From Paraburkholderia sp. BCC1885 (GTDB taxonomy: Bacteria; Pseudomonadota; Gammaproteobacteria; Burkholderiales; Burkholderiaceae): DNA of 64,000 nucleotides. Where the stretch lies: contig NZ_CAAJGM010000022.1 in assembly GCF_900996235.1 (NCBI RefSeq), positions 161,562 through 225,561 on the forward strand, given 5' to 3'. How positions within the stretch are numbered: position 1 is the stretch's first letter; every line of letters starts with the position of its first letter. Shown piece by piece: positions 1-8,508 of the stretch. A program made the translations under genes and the position numbers. Under the pieces are notes generated by a model. It made no database searches and had not been told where the DNA came from. It saw only the letters and a program-made list of their open reading frames with translations.

Positions 1-989
1 ACAATGAGGCCTTGCTCGACCGGATTTTCGTCGTAAAAGTACCGTATTGCCTGCGCTACGGCGAAGAGATCAAGATCTACGAGAAGCTGTTGCGCAATTC
101 CTCGCTGGCGAACGCGGTATGCGCGCCCGGCACGCTGAAGATGATGGCGCAGATGTCGGTGTTGACGCGCCTGCAGGAGCCGGAGAATTCCAGTCTCTTC
201 TCGAAGATGCAGGTGTACGACGGTGAAAATCTGAAGGACACCGATCCAAAGGCCAAGTCGTATCAGGAATACCGCGACTTCGCGGGTGTAGACGAAGGCA
301 TGACCGGAGTGTCGACCCGCTTCGCGTTCAAGATCCTGTCGCGGGTGTTCAACTTCGATTCAACCGAGGTCGCGGCGAACCCGGTGCATCTCATGTACGT
401 GCTCGAACAGCAGATCGAGCGCGAGCAGTTCCCACCGGAAACCGAGCAGAAGTATCTGTCCTTCATCAAAGACGTCCTTGCATCCCGCTACGCCGAATTT
501 ATCGGCAAGGAGATTCAGACCGCTTACCTGGAATCCTATTCGGAGTACGGACAAAATATCTTCGATCGTTACGTCACGTATGCCGACTTCTGGATTCAGG
601 ACCAGGAGTTCCGTGACCACGACACCGGCGAGAGTTTCGACCGCGCGTCGCTGAATGCGGAGCTGGAGAAGATCGAGAAGCCCGCGGGCATCAGCAATCC
701 AAAAGACTTCCGCAACGAGATCGTCAACTTCGTCCTGCGCGCGCGGGCTGCCAATGCCGGTAAGAACCCGGCGTGGATCAGCTACGAGAAGCTGCGCGTC
801 GTGATCGAAAAGAAGATGTTCTCGAATACGGAAGAACTTTTGCCGGTGATTTCGTTCAATGCCAAAGGATCGGCCGAAGAACAGCGCAAGCACGAAGACT
901 TCGTCAACCGGATGGTCGCAAAGGGATATACGCCCAAGCAGGTGCGGCTGCTGTGCGACTGGTATCTGCGTGTGCGCAAGTCATCGTGA
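1..989 (+). CDS. prkA: PrkA family serine protein kinase, C-terminal part (gene starts before the window)
   Basis: The frame is open from the first bases (codons from position 3), so the gene is truncated by the window edge and the N-terminal AAA+-like ATPase half is missing. The visible 329 residues match the end of the ATPase module (LLDRI then VVKVPY) and the PrkA C-terminal region. PrkA/YeaG is a cytoplasmic Ser/Thr kinase with an AAA+ fold that in enterobacteria is induced by nitrogen limitation and stationary phase. The downstream genes are yeaH and spoVR, the conserved partners of this family, which supports the call. A 170-base gap with a strong hairpin separates it from yeaH, so the trio may be one operon with an internal processing site. 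Identification is by family resemblance. Confidence 0.9.
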   Translation, partial: NEALLDRIFVVKVPYCLRYGEEIKIYEKLLRNSSLANAVCAPGTLKMMAQMSVLTRLQEPENSSLFSKMQVYDGENLKDTDPKAKSYQEYRDFAGVDEGMTGVSTRFAFKILSRVFNFDSTEVAANPVHLMYVLEQQIEREQFPPETEQKYLSFIKDVLASRYAEFIGKEIQTAYLESYSEYGQNIFDRYVTYADFWIQDQEFRDHDTGESFDRASLNAELEKIEKPAGISNPKDFRNEIVNFVLRARAANAGKNPAWISYEKLRVVIEKKMFSNTEELLPVISFNAKGSAEEQRKHEDFVNRMVAKGYTPKQVRLLCDWYLRVRKSS

Positions 990-1021
990 TCGTGATCGGG
1001 TCATGAGGCTGATAGCGTGCC

Positions 1022-1055
1022 GCCCGCGCGGCCGGAAGCTGCAAACCGCGCGGGC
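1022..1055 (+). promoter_or_regulatory. Intercistronic hairpin between prkA and yeaH
   Basis: A perfect 10-bp stem (GCCCGCGCGG at 1022-1031 with CCGCGCGGGC at 1046-1055) encloses a 14-base loop. No T-tract follows, so it is not a classic intrinsic terminator. It could stabilise the prkA message or attenuate read-through into yeaH. Confidence 0.5.
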
Positions 1056-1160
1056 ACCTTGTGAGACGCACGTCGTATGGACATGACGTTGCAGTGATGC
1101 AGATGCAACGTGCGTCTCGCGCCTGAAATGAGTGCGGCTGCATGGGACGGGAGACCGGAT

Positions 1161-2432
1161 GTGCTTCATCAAATCATCGACCGCAGGTTAGCTGGCAAGA
1201 ACAAAAGCATTGCAAATCGCGAACGCTTTTTGCGTCGTGTTAAAGGGTATATCCGTCGCGCCGTCTCGGAAGCGGTGCGCGACCGCAGCATCAAGGATAT
1301 TCAGGACACCCAGAGCATCACCATTCCGCGCAAGGACATTGCCGAGCCCTCGTTCCGGCATGGTCCGGGCGGCAAGCGCGAGATGGTGCATCCGGGCAAC
1401 GCCGACTACATTCGCGGCGACAAGATTCCGCGTCCCCAGGGCGGGGGCGGCGGAGGCGGCGGCAACCAGGCCAGCAATGAGGGCGAAGGTCAGGACGACT
1501 TCGTATTCGAGCTGAGCCGCGAAGAATTCATGCAGTATTTCTTCGACGACCTCGAACTGCCGCGTCTGGTCAAAACCCATCTGCTGGCGGTGCCCACATG
1601 GAAGAGCATTCGTGCGGGCTGGGCGGCGGAAGGCACGCCTAACAACATCGACGTGGTCCGTTCGCTGCGCAGCGCGCTTGGCCGGCGCATCGCGCTCGGC
1701 GCGCCGCTCGTCAACGAGTTGCATGAACTCGAACGGCAACTCGAAGAGATGAAGGCTGATCCCAGCGATCGTCGCGAGGACATCAAGGCGCTCGACGAGG
1801 AAATTCATCATTTGCGCGGACGCATCTGGCGCATCCCGTTTATCGACCCGTTCGATCTGCGTTACGTGAACCGCGTCAAGCAGCCGACGCCTTCCAGCCA
1901 GGCCGTGATGTTCTGCCTGATGGACGTCTCGGGTTCGATGGACGAGCAGCGCAAGGATCTCGCCAAGCGCTTCTTCATCCTGCTGTACCTGTTCCTCAAG
2001 CGTAACTACGAGAAAATCGAGGTGGTGTTCATCCGCCATCACACACGTGCCGAAGAGGTCGACGAAGACACTTTTTTCCATTCGACCGAAAGCGGCGGCA
2101 CGGTGGTTTCGAGCGCGCTGGAGCTGATGAAGAAGGTCCAGGAAGAACGTTATTCGCCGACTGAATGGAATATTTACGGCGCCCAGGCCTCGGACGGCGA
2201 CAACTGGACCGACGACTCGCCGAAGTGCCGCAAAATCCTTGCGGATGACATTCTCGAGAAGGTGCGCTATTTTGCGTATATTCAGGTAACGCCCGAAGAG
2301 CAGAATCTGTGGCTCGAATATGCGCAACTGGCGTTGTCGCAGCCGCATATGGCGATGAAAAAGGTCGAAACGGCCGCCGACATTTACCCGGTGTTCCGCG
2401 AGTTGTTTGAAAAGCAGGTGGCGTCCTCATGA
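1161..2432 (+). CDS. yeaH: YeaH/DUF444 family protein (VWA-like)
   Basis: The protein has 423 residues from a GTG start at 1161, chosen because GGGAG (1149-1153) lies seven bases upstream and because the family begins at the IDRRL.GKNKS motif, close to the 427 residues of E. coli YeaH. An upstream in-frame ATG-like start at 1110 would add 17 unconserved residues. A glycine run near residues 95-102 is followed by acidic and coiled segments. A MIDAS-like DVSGS lies at residues 255-259, as in von Willebrand A domains that bind a divalent metal. The function is not firmly known; the gene accompanies prkA and spoVR across proteobacteria and probably acts with the kinase. The next gene overlaps its stop by four bases (ATGA), implying translational coupling. 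Confidence 0.92.
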   Translation: MLHQIIDRRLAGKNKSIANRERFLRRVKGYIRRAVSEAVRDRSIKDIQDTQSITIPRKDIAEPSFRHGPGGKREMVHPGNADYIRGDKIPRPQGGGGGGGGNQASNEGEGQDDFVFELSREEFMQYFFDDLELPRLVKTHLLAVPTWKSIRAGWAAEGTPNNIDVVRSLRSALGRRIALGAPLVNELHELERQLEEMKADPSDRREDIKALDEEIHHLRGRIWRIPFIDPFDLRYVNRVKQPTPSSQAVMFCLMDVSGSMDEQRKDLAKRFFILLYLFLKRNYEKIEVVFIRHHTRAEEVDEDTFFHSTESGGTVVSSALELMKKVQEERYSPTEWNIYGAQASDGDNWTDDSPKCRKILADDILEKVRYFAYIQVTPEEQNLWLEYAQLALSQPHMAMKKVETAADIYPVFRELFEKQVASS

Positions 2433-4150
2433 GCACCCAACATCTGCACAATGAAGCGCGCGGCTATCAGCCGGAGCGCGACCAGGGCGTGCCGACGCAG
2501 GCGATCGGGCATGCCGGCGACGCGGCGGCTGCAGCCAGGGCCGTCGACGCGCAAGCAGGTCTCGATGGCGCAGTTGCAGCACGGGGACACACCGGAACGC
2601 CCTCTGAGGGGCAAAGGGAAGTCCGTATGAACGTAGCCGATAGACGGCCTTTGCCGTGCCCGTCCGACTGGACCTTCGAACTGATCGAGGAATACGACAC
2701 CCATATTGCCCGTGTTGCAGAGCAATATGAGCTGGACGTGTATCCGATCCAGCTCGAACTCATCAGCGCTGAACAGATGATGGACGCGTATGCGTCCGTC
2801 GGCATGCCGGTGAATTACCGGCACTGGTCGTTCGGCAAGCACTTTTTGTCCACGGAAAAAAGCTACCGTCGCGGGCAGATGGGGCTGGCGTATGAAATCG
2901 TCATCAATTCGAATCCTTGCATCGCGTATCTGATGGAAGAGAACACGATGACGATGCAGGCGCTCGTCATCGCGCATGCGGCCTACGGACACAACTCGTT
3001 TTTCAAGGGTAATTATCTGTTCAAGCTGTGGACGGATGCGCACGCCATCATCGATTACCTCGTCTACGCCAAGAACTATATTGCGGGGTGCGAGGAACGC
3101 TTTGGCCTCGACCGCGTGGAGGAACTGCTCGATTCCTGCCATGCGCTGCAGAATTACGGTGTCGACCGGTACAAACGGCCGCAAAAACTGTCGCTGCAAA
3201 AGGAGTCGGCAGCGCGGCGCGAGCGTGAGGCGTATCTGCAGTCTCAGGTGAACGAGCTGTGGCGCACGCTGCCGAACCGGCACACCCCGGAGCCCGAGGA
3301 AACCGACGACCGCTATCCGCCCGAGCCGCAGGAAAACCTGCTGTATTTCGCGGAAAAAAACGCGCCGCTACTCGAGCCGTGGGAGCGCGAGGTGATCCGC
3401 ATTGTGCGCAAGGTGGGCCAGTATTTTTATCCGCAGCGCCAGACGCAGGTGATGAACGAGGGCTGGGCGACGTTCTGGCACTACACGCTGCTCAATACGC
3501 TTTATAACCAGGGCAAGCTGGAAGACGGCTTCATGATGGAGTTTCTCCATTCGCATAGCAACGTGGTGTACCAGCCGCCGGTGACGAAACCGTACTACAG
3601 CGGGATCAATCCGTATGCGCTGGGCTTTTCGATGATGAGCGACATCCGCCGCATCTGCGAAAACCCCACGGAAGAGGACCGTAAGTGGTTCCCGGAACTG
3701 GCGGGTAGTCCGTGGCTGCCGGCGCTGCACTACGCGATGCGCAATTTCAAGGACGAGAGCTTTGTGGCGCAGTACCTGTCCCCGCATCTGATCCGTGAAA
3801 TGCGGCTCTTTTCGGTGCTGGACGACGATATGCGCGACGCGCTGGAAGTCTCCGCGATCCACGACGACAGCGGCTATCAGTATGTGCGCCAGGCTTTGTC
3901 GCGGCAGTACGACATGCATCACCGCGAGCCGAATATCCAGGTCTGGTCGGTCAATACGCGCGGCGATCGCAGCTTGACGCTACGGCATTTCATGAGTGAC
4001 AACCGGCATCTGTCGGGCGACAGCGACGAGGTGCTCAAGCATATGGCGCGGCTGTGGCAGTTCGACGTGTATCTGGAAAGTGTCGATGAGAACGGCACGG
4101 TCAGGAAACGCTATGAGTGCCGGTATGTGCCGCCGGCGGTGAGGGTGTGA
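2429..4150 (+). CDS. spoVR: SpoVR family protein (YcgB-like)
   Basis: The 573-residue product closely follows E. coli YcgB through the whole length, with YPIQLE, MMDAYASVGMP, YEIVINSNPCIAYLMEEN and the Glu/His-rich MNEGWATFWH and EFLHSHSN segments; the last two look like a metal-binding helix pair, although the activity is unknown. The start at 2429 overlaps yeaH by four bases. The first 66 residues are low-complexity and absent from YcgB; an internal ATG at 2627, with AGGGAA just upstream, begins the conserved part, so two start sites are possible. SpoVR proteins are known from Bacillus spore cortex formation and from proteobacterial stress regulons. It is the last gene of the prkA-yeaH-spoVR cluster and is followed by a terminator. 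Confidence 0.92.
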   Translation: MSTQHLHNEARGYQPERDQGVPTQAIGHAGDAAAAARAVDAQAGLDGAVAARGHTGTPSEGQREVRMNVADRRPLPCPSDWTFELIEEYDTHIARVAEQYELDVYPIQLELISAEQMMDAYASVGMPVNYRHWSFGKHFLSTEKSYRRGQMGLAYEIVINSNPCIAYLMEENTMTMQALVIAHAAYGHNSFFKGNYLFKLWTDAHAIIDYLVYAKNYIAGCEERFGLDRVEELLDSCHALQNYGVDRYKRPQKLSLQKESAARREREAYLQSQVNELWRTLPNRHTPEPEETDDRYPPEPQENLLYFAEKNAPLLEPWEREVIRIVRKVGQYFYPQRQTQVMNEGWATFWHYTLLNTLYNQGKLEDGFMMEFLHSHSNVVYQPPVTKPYYSGINPYALGFSMMSDIRRICENPTEEDRKWFPELAGSPWLPALHYAMRNFKDESFVAQYLSPHLIREMRLFSVLDDDMRDALEVSAIHDDSGYQYVRQALSRQYDMHHREPNIQVWSVNTRGDRSLTLRHFMSDNRHLSGDSDEVLKHMARLWQFDVYLESVDENGTVRKRYECRYVPPAVRV

Positions 4151-4184
4151 GTTTGAGTCGTGGAATAGGCAGAGTGTCAGCGAG

Positions 4185-4211
4185 AGCCAGCCTTCGGGCT
4201 GGCTTTTTATT
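4185..4211 (+). terminator. Rho-independent terminator after spoVR
   Basis: A perfect 8-bp stem AGCCAGCC / GGCTGGCT (4185-4192 and 4197-4204) closed by a TTCG tetraloop is followed by TTTTATT. It lies 35 bases after the spoVR stop. Confidence 0.92.
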
Positions 4212-4261
4212 GGCGCCAACGTGCTGACGGCGGCTGCGTATGCAACGCAATTCGCCCGGCA

Positions 4262-4291
4262 CAAAAAAACGCCCAGTCAGGGGGGCTGGGC
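4262..4291 (-). terminator. Rho-independent terminator, minus strand
   Basis: On the minus strand a GCCCAG / CTGGGC stem (4286-4291 with 4271-4276) is followed by G and seven T residues (4263-4269). It ends the transcript of the small secreted-protein gene at 4430-4771. Confidence 0.8.
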
Positions 4292-4387
4292 AAAGTCACC
4301 AGAAGTCTGGCGACGGAGGATTTCGGTATTTGAACTCAGGCCCGCATAGATCAATCATGTAGGCCGGTTGCGTATTTCTCTAGCTAT

Positions 4388-4412
4388 GGGACCGGCGAAC
4401 CAGCCCGGTCCC
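4388..4412 (-). promoter_or_regulatory. Stable 3' hairpin behind a DUF4148 gene
   Basis: GGGACCGG (4388-4395) pairs perfectly with CCGGTCCC (4405-4412), 18 bases past the stop codon of the minus-strand gene. There is no T-tract, and a proper terminator follows about 100 bases later, so this is more likely an mRNA-stabilising 3' structure. Confidence 0.5.
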
Positions 4413-4429
4413 ACTCAAACATTAACCGC

Positions 4430-4771
4430 TCAATGCGCCACGTACACCGGCGGCGAATAGCTGCTCACCGACGTTTCGGCGCGCTGACCTGTTTGCGAAG
4501 TGCCGCTGGCGCTCGGCCCGTAACCGGTCGTTTCAGCTTGCGCGGCGGCGTTTTGTGCCGCCACGCGAGCTTCTGCGGCCTGGATGTCCGACGGGTAGTA
4601 CGGATCCGGGCCACGTGCCGGCGTGTAGCCGGCCTTTTCCAGTTGCACCAGTTCGGCACGCACTTGTGCGCGCGTCAAAGGCTGCTGGTTCGATTCGGTC
4701 GATTGGGCAAACGACACCGCCGGAGCGGCGAGCACAGCAGCAATGGCAACAGCTTGAATAAGGGACTTCAT
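4430..4771 (-). CDS. Small secreted DUF4148-domain protein
   Basis: The protein has 113 residues with a typical signal peptide (MKSLIQ, then an Ala/Val-rich core, cleavage expected after SFAQ about residue 23). The mature start carries the DUF4148 signature: LTRAQVRAELVQLEKAGY, then PYYPSDIQAAEARVAAQ. The remainder is Ala/Ser/Gln-rich. A strong GGAGG lies upstream of the start. DUF4148 proteins are small periplasmic or exported proteins, abundant in Burkholderiales, of unknown function. Unlike the two relatives at 9540 and 9974 it has no C-terminal cysteine pair. It has its own terminator and is probably monocistronic. Confidence 0.88.
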   Translation of the reverse strand: MKSLIQAVAIAAVLAAPAVSFAQSTESNQQPLTRAQVRAELVQLEKAGYTPARGPDPYYPSDIQAAEARVAAQNAAAQAETTGYGPSASGTSQTGQRAETSVSSYSPPVYVAH

Positions 4772-4841
4772 GATGGCTGACCTCCGAAATTTATTTTGTC
4801 GACTGACTGCTAGAACAAATTTTTAAACCGTTGCCACCGGA

Positions 4842-5105
4842 TTAATGGCCGGCAAAAATCGAACGCGAAGGGCTGTGATGAGCGCCGGACTGCGAAGTCT
4901 GGTCGTTCACGCCACCGAACGACGAGTTGCTGTTAGCGGCAGCGCGTTCAGCCGCAATGGTTTGCGCGTTCTGGCCTTGTTGCGAAGCAGGTGCGCCGAC
5001 GTTCGGACGGTAAAACGGAGCCGGGCCGTAGCCACTTGCGAATGCAGGGGCGGCGAGGGTGGCGGAAGCGGCAACCAGCAGGGCGGCGATAATCTTGGTC
5101 TTCAT
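4842..5105 (-). CDS. Small exported protein, DUF4148-like
   Basis: The 87-residue product starts at 5105 (MKTKII), because GGAG is placed six to seven bases upstream; a start at 5117 would add four residues and lose that site. A signal peptide runs to about residue 22 (APAFA-S). The mature part contains YGPAPFYRPNVGAP and an Ala/Gln/Ser-rich tail. The DUF4148 Arg-Ala-Glu-Val motif is not present, so the family link rests only on size, signal peptide and neighbourhood. Function unknown. Confidence 0.78.
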   Translation of the reverse strand: MKTKIIAALLVAASATLAAPAFASGYGPAPFYRPNVGAPASQQGQNAQTIAAERAAANSNSSFGGVNDQTSQSGAHHSPSRSIFAGH

Positions 5106-5331
5106 GACGGACTCCATATACGTGACGACTTCAGTTCAGGATGACGTTGCGGCGGGGTCCTGAGGGCTTCGTCTGCAACATCGATGGAGGCAGTGTATAC
5201 CCTGACTATCGAATCTTTGTATTGATAGCGCGAAATGACTGTTTCAAAACGGCGGCCAATCCCGACAGCCTTACCGGATAAGGCTTAGCGGTGACCGGAC
5301 GGCACCGCGGCGCGACCAACCGGTCCGTCGG

Positions 5332-5553
5332 TCATGTCACGACGATATCCGTCCCCAATTGATGCAGCAGGTCGCGTAGCGTTTCGGCCTGCGCCATGCG
5401 CGCGTCGCCGCGTAGATGAATTTGCACGGCATGGCCGGCGATGCCGTCGACGGGGTGTGCGAGCCATAGCTCGACCGCGAGCCCGCGACCGTCGGGCTGG
5501 TTGTCGGCTACCGGTTCGATTACACGCGGCTTGAAAGAGGCACGCTCGGACAT
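5332..5553 (-). CDS. Hypothetical protein, 73 residues
   Basis: The start at 5553 has a near-perfect AGGAGGG site nine to ten bases upstream, which is the main reason to accept this short frame. There is no signal peptide or membrane segment. The product is a small cytoplasmic protein with a predicted alpha/beta pattern; MAQAETLRDLLHQLGTDIVV at the end looks like an amphipathic helix and strand. No family is recognised. It reads away from the ABC transporter operon that starts at 5839. Confidence 0.65.
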   Translation of the reverse strand: MSERASFKPRVIEPVADNQPDGRGLAVELWLAHPVDGIAGHAVQIHLRGDARMAQAETLRDLLHQLGTDIVVT

Positions 5554-5838
5554 GGCAAATCCCTCCTGTCTGGATGTCGAGCCTCGATGCTAATCAGGCG
5601 CACGGGGCGCGACAAACGACAAATACACGTTTGCAAATCAGCGCGCCGCTTAGCAGAAATCGCGCTTACTACAGGAACATTTGTTGGTTCTGCCCGGCCG
5701 GGGGTGGCTGCTAAGGTAGCGTTCGTGCATCGTTGCAGCGATGCCGCTGCTATAGCAACACTGCCTGGTTGCGACGCACGGTTGCAATTCACGGCCGCAA
5801 TTTACGATTGGCATACACGAAACAAGGTCTCTATAAAA

Positions 5839-6651
5839 ATGAAATCCAGAACTCTCGCCGCATGGCTCCTGGGGTTGATGGTCACGGTGTCGGGCGTCGC
5901 GCACGCCGACCGCCTCGACGACATCAAGAAAGCCGGCGTTCTGCGCGTCGCCACCTTCGACAGCAATCCGCCGTTCGGTTTCGTCGATCCCGCGACGAAC
6001 CAGATCGTCGGACTCGACGTGGACTACGCGAAAGCGCTGGCCAGCAAGCTCGGCGTCAAACTCGAACTGCAGCCCACCAATCCGGCCAACCGGATTCCGT
6101 TCCTGACCTCGAACAAGGTCGATCTGGTACTCGCCAACTTCACCATCACGGATGAGCGCGCGAAGCAGGTCGACTTTAGTATTCCTTATTTTTCGTCGGG
6201 CCAGCAGTTCCTTGCCAAAAAGGGCGTGCTGAAGTCGCCGGACCAGATCAACGGTCTGCGCGTGGGCGCCGACAAGGGCACCACCAACGAGATCACGCTG
6301 CGCGAGAAATTCCCGCAGGCGACGATCGTGGCCTATGACGACACGCCGTTCGCCTTCGCCGCGCTGCGCGCCGGCAACGTGCAGGCGATCACCCAGGACG
6401 GTCCGAAACTCGTCGGCCTGCTGGCCAATGTGCCTGATAAGCAGAACTACGAAATTCCCGCATTCACGATCTCGAACGACTATATGGGCGTGGGCATTCC
6501 GAAGGGCGAGGCGCGCCTGACAGCCTTCGTCAACGAGACGCTCAAGGGTCTGGAAGCAGACGGCTCGGCGGGCAAGATCTATAACCACTGGTTCGGTCCG
6601 CAGACGAAGACGCCGCTCGTGCGCATCTTCAAGATCGGCGACAAGACCTGA
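5839..6651 (+). CDS. Amino-acid ABC transporter periplasmic binding protein
   Basis: The 270-residue protein has a Sec signal peptide (MKSRTLAAWLLGLMV, cleavage near AHA-D, residue 23) and the SBP_bac_3 fold: GVLRVATFDSNPPFGF, LDVDYAKALA, DLVLANFTITDERAKQVDFS and the second-lobe VGADKGTTNE. The preferred start is 5839; the open frame extends 84 codons upstream without a signal sequence. The family binds polar amino acids such as glutamine, glutamate or aspartate and delivers them to a two-permease transporter. Two permease genes follow. The 153-base gap after the gene holds two hairpins that could cap this message and give the usual excess of binding protein over membrane parts. Confidence 0.9.
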   Translation: MKSRTLAAWLLGLMVTVSGVAHADRLDDIKKAGVLRVATFDSNPPFGFVDPATNQIVGLDVDYAKALASKLGVKLELQPTNPANRIPFLTSNKVDLVLANFTITDERAKQVDFSIPYFSSGQQFLAKKGVLKSPDQINGLRVGADKGTTNEITLREKFPQATIVAYDDTPFAFAALRAGNVQAITQDGPKLVGLLANVPDKQNYEIPAFTISNDYMGVGIPKGEARLTAFVNETLKGLEADGSAGKIYNHWFGPQTKTPLVRIFKIGDKT

Positions 6652-6701
6652 GGGGCGCTGGTCCACGTATAACGCGCCGCAACCATGCGGCACGGGATTG
6701 G

Positions 6702-6765
6702 AGCGAGGGCGGCGCGAAGCCCTCGCTTCGATCGACAGATCATGGGCATGCCACGGCGTGCCCAT
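6702..6765 (+). promoter_or_regulatory. Two intercistronic hairpins between binding protein and permease genes
   Basis: Stem 1 is AGCGAGGGC / GCCCTCGCT (6702-6710, 6719-6727). Stem 2 is ATGGGCA / TGCCCAT (6742-6748, 6759-6765), followed by CGGTGTTTTAAA. Neither has a full T-tract, so partial termination or 3'-end protection of the binding-protein message is more likely than full termination. Confidence 0.55.
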
Positions 6766-6804
6766 CGGTGTTTTAAAGCTCGATGAAATCCGGCAGGTCC
6801 GACG

Positions 6805-7530
6805 ATGCAGGCATGGCTCGCTCCAAAGTATCTGATGTGGTTATGGCAAGGCTTCGGCGTGACGGTCGGCCTTGCGCTGTCCGCGGCCATCGCGGCGACG
6901 GCCGCGGGGTTCGTGCTGGCGATGGCGCGGCACGCCCGCTATCGGCCGCTGCGCCATGCGGCGGGCGCCTACGTGGTTGCGTTTCGTAACACGCCCTTGC
7001 TGGTGCAGTTGCTGTTCTGGTACTTCGGCGTCGCGACTTTGTTGCCGGATGCCGTCATGCAATGGCTTAACACGGTGCACAGCGTGCATGTTGCAGGATG
7101 GGCGCTGCGCTGGCCGTCGTTCGAATTCGTGGCCGGCTGGCTTGGACTGACCTGCTATTCGGCGGCGTTTATCGCCGAGGAGTTTCAGGCCGGGCTGCGC
7201 GGCGTGCCGGTGGGTCAGCATCATGCGGCGGCCGCGCTCGGACTCACACCGTTGCAGGCGTTTCGTCATGTCGTGTTGCCGCAGGCGGTGCGTATTTCGC
7301 TGCCGCCGCTGTTTGGGCAATACATGAACCTCGTGAAAAATTCCTCGCTGACCATGGCGATCGGCCTTGCCGAGTTGTCGTATGCGGCCCGTCAGGTGGA
7401 GACCGAAACGTTCCAGACCTTTGCGGCCTTCGGCGTCGCAACGGTGCTGTATATCGCGGCCGTGGCGGTGATCGAGGCTGTCGCTCACGCCGTCGCGCAT
7501 CGGCGCGATCTGTCGTTGGCGAGGCGCTGA
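6805..7530 (+). CDS. Amino-acid ABC transporter permease (GltJ/HisM-like)
   Basis: The 241-residue inner-membrane protein has about five membrane helices. It carries the permease signature for contact with the ATPase (EEFQAGLRGVPVGQHHAAAALG, followed by PQAVRISLPPL). FRNTPLLVQLLFWYFG is typical of the polar amino-acid permease family. It starts after a CAGG-containing site and overlaps the next permease by one base (TGATG), so the two are translationally coupled and probably form a heterodimer. Confidence 0.9.
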   Translation: MQAWLAPKYLMWLWQGFGVTVGLALSAAIAATAAGFVLAMARHARYRPLRHAAGAYVVAFRNTPLLVQLLFWYFGVATLLPDAVMQWLNTVHSVHVAGWALRWPSFEFVAGWLGLTCYSAAFIAEEFQAGLRGVPVGQHHAAAALGLTPLQAFRHVVLPQAVRISLPPLFGQYMNLVKNSSLTMAIGLAELSYAARQVETETFQTFAAFGVATVLYIAAVAVIEAVAHAVAHRRDLSLARR

Positions 7531-8258
7531 TGATCTCGTGGTCGCTGTTTGTGAATAATTTGCCGTATCTGCTGGTCGGCCGCTATCCGGAAGGGCCGCT
7601 CGGCGGCGCTGCATTAACGTTGCTGCTCGCGGTGATCTCGGCGCTGGCTTCGGCTGTACTCGGCATGGCAGGCGGTATCGCGCTGGCAATGGCCGGCCGC
7701 TTCACGCGCGTGCCGCTCCTGCTCGTGATCGGCTTTTTTCGCGCGATCCCCGTGCTGATGCTGATCTTCTGGACCTTCTTCCTGTTGCCGGTGGTGTTTC
7801 ATGTGGACGTACCCGGACTCGCGGCGGTGGTCTGCGCGTTATCGCTGATCAGCGGCGCGTACCTCGCGCACTCGGTGCATGCGGGCATTCTGGCGGTCGG
7901 CGCGGGGCAGTGGCAGGCGGGGCTGTCGCTGGGGCTGACGCGCATGCAGGCCTTGCGCTATGTGCTGCTGCCGCAGGCCATCCGCATCATGACGCCGTCG
8001 TTCGTGAACCAGTGGGTCACGCTGGTGAAGGACACTTCGCTGGCCTATATCGTGGGCGTCGGCGAGTTGTCGTTCGTCGCCACTCAGATCAATAACCGGC
8101 TGATGGTGTATCCCGTCCAGATATTCCTGTTCGTCGGCTTCATGTATCTGGTGCTGTGCACGGCGCTCGACCGGATTGCCACGTACCTGCTGACACGCAG
8201 CGGGCGCGCCGCGCAGGCAGCTGTGCATTCCGCGGTGCGGCCCGTGCCGGGCGAATAG
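7530..8258 (+). CDS. Amino-acid ABC transporter permease (GltK/HisQ-like)
   Basis: The product has 242 residues from the ATG at 7530, inside the stop codon of the first permease. It shows FRAIPVLMLIFWTFF, an EAA-type loop (VHAGILAVGAGQWQAGLSLG) and LLPQAIRIMTPSFVNQWVTLVKDTSLAY. The longer open frame back to 7098 is the previous gene read in another frame. No ATP-binding subunit follows, which is unusual for this family; the operon ends here with a hairpin at 8283-8302. Confidence 0.9.
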   Translation: MISWSLFVNNLPYLLVGRYPEGPLGGAALTLLLAVISALASAVLGMAGGIALAMAGRFTRVPLLLVIGFFRAIPVLMLIFWTFFLLPVVFHVDVPGLAAVVCALSLISGAYLAHSVHAGILAVGAGQWQAGLSLGLTRMQALRYVLLPQAIRIMTPSFVNQWVTLVKDTSLAYIVGVGELSFVATQINNRLMVYPVQIFLFVGFMYLVLCTALDRIATYLLTRSGRAAQAAVHSAVRPVPGE

Positions 8259-8282
8259 CGTTTCACCCCTCTACACATCACC

Positions 8283-8302
8283 GGCCGCTTGCGTGAGCGG
8301 CC
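8283..8302 (+). terminator. Possible weak terminator after the ABC permeases
   Basis: GGCCGCT / AGCGGCC (8283-8289, 8296-8302) forms a 7-bp stem with a 6-base loop, 24 bases after the stop. There is no T-tract, so intrinsic termination is doubtful. Confidence 0.35.
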
Positions 8303-8508
8303 GCGTCCACCGCTTCATTTCGCGCCTGACCTGCGTCACTTCGCGCTCCTTCTTGCCGCTTCGTCGCAAACCGGTGGTCCTTGACGGGCCAACCCGCGAA
8401 CATGAGCGTCACAGCAGCTAAACAGATTCTCTTCGGCGCTCCGCATCGGGTTGTCGAGCCCTGCAAGGCTGTCCGACGACGTGACTCCCGCTTCCCGAAG
8501 GAACGAAG

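Noticed and set aside
1188..2348. Minus-strand frame opposite yeaH
   Set aside because: The plus-strand frame has DUF444 motifs and a proper start; this frame has none.
7098..7529. Upstream extension of the second permease
   Set aside because: That part is the first permease read in another frame; the true start overlaps the first permease stop.
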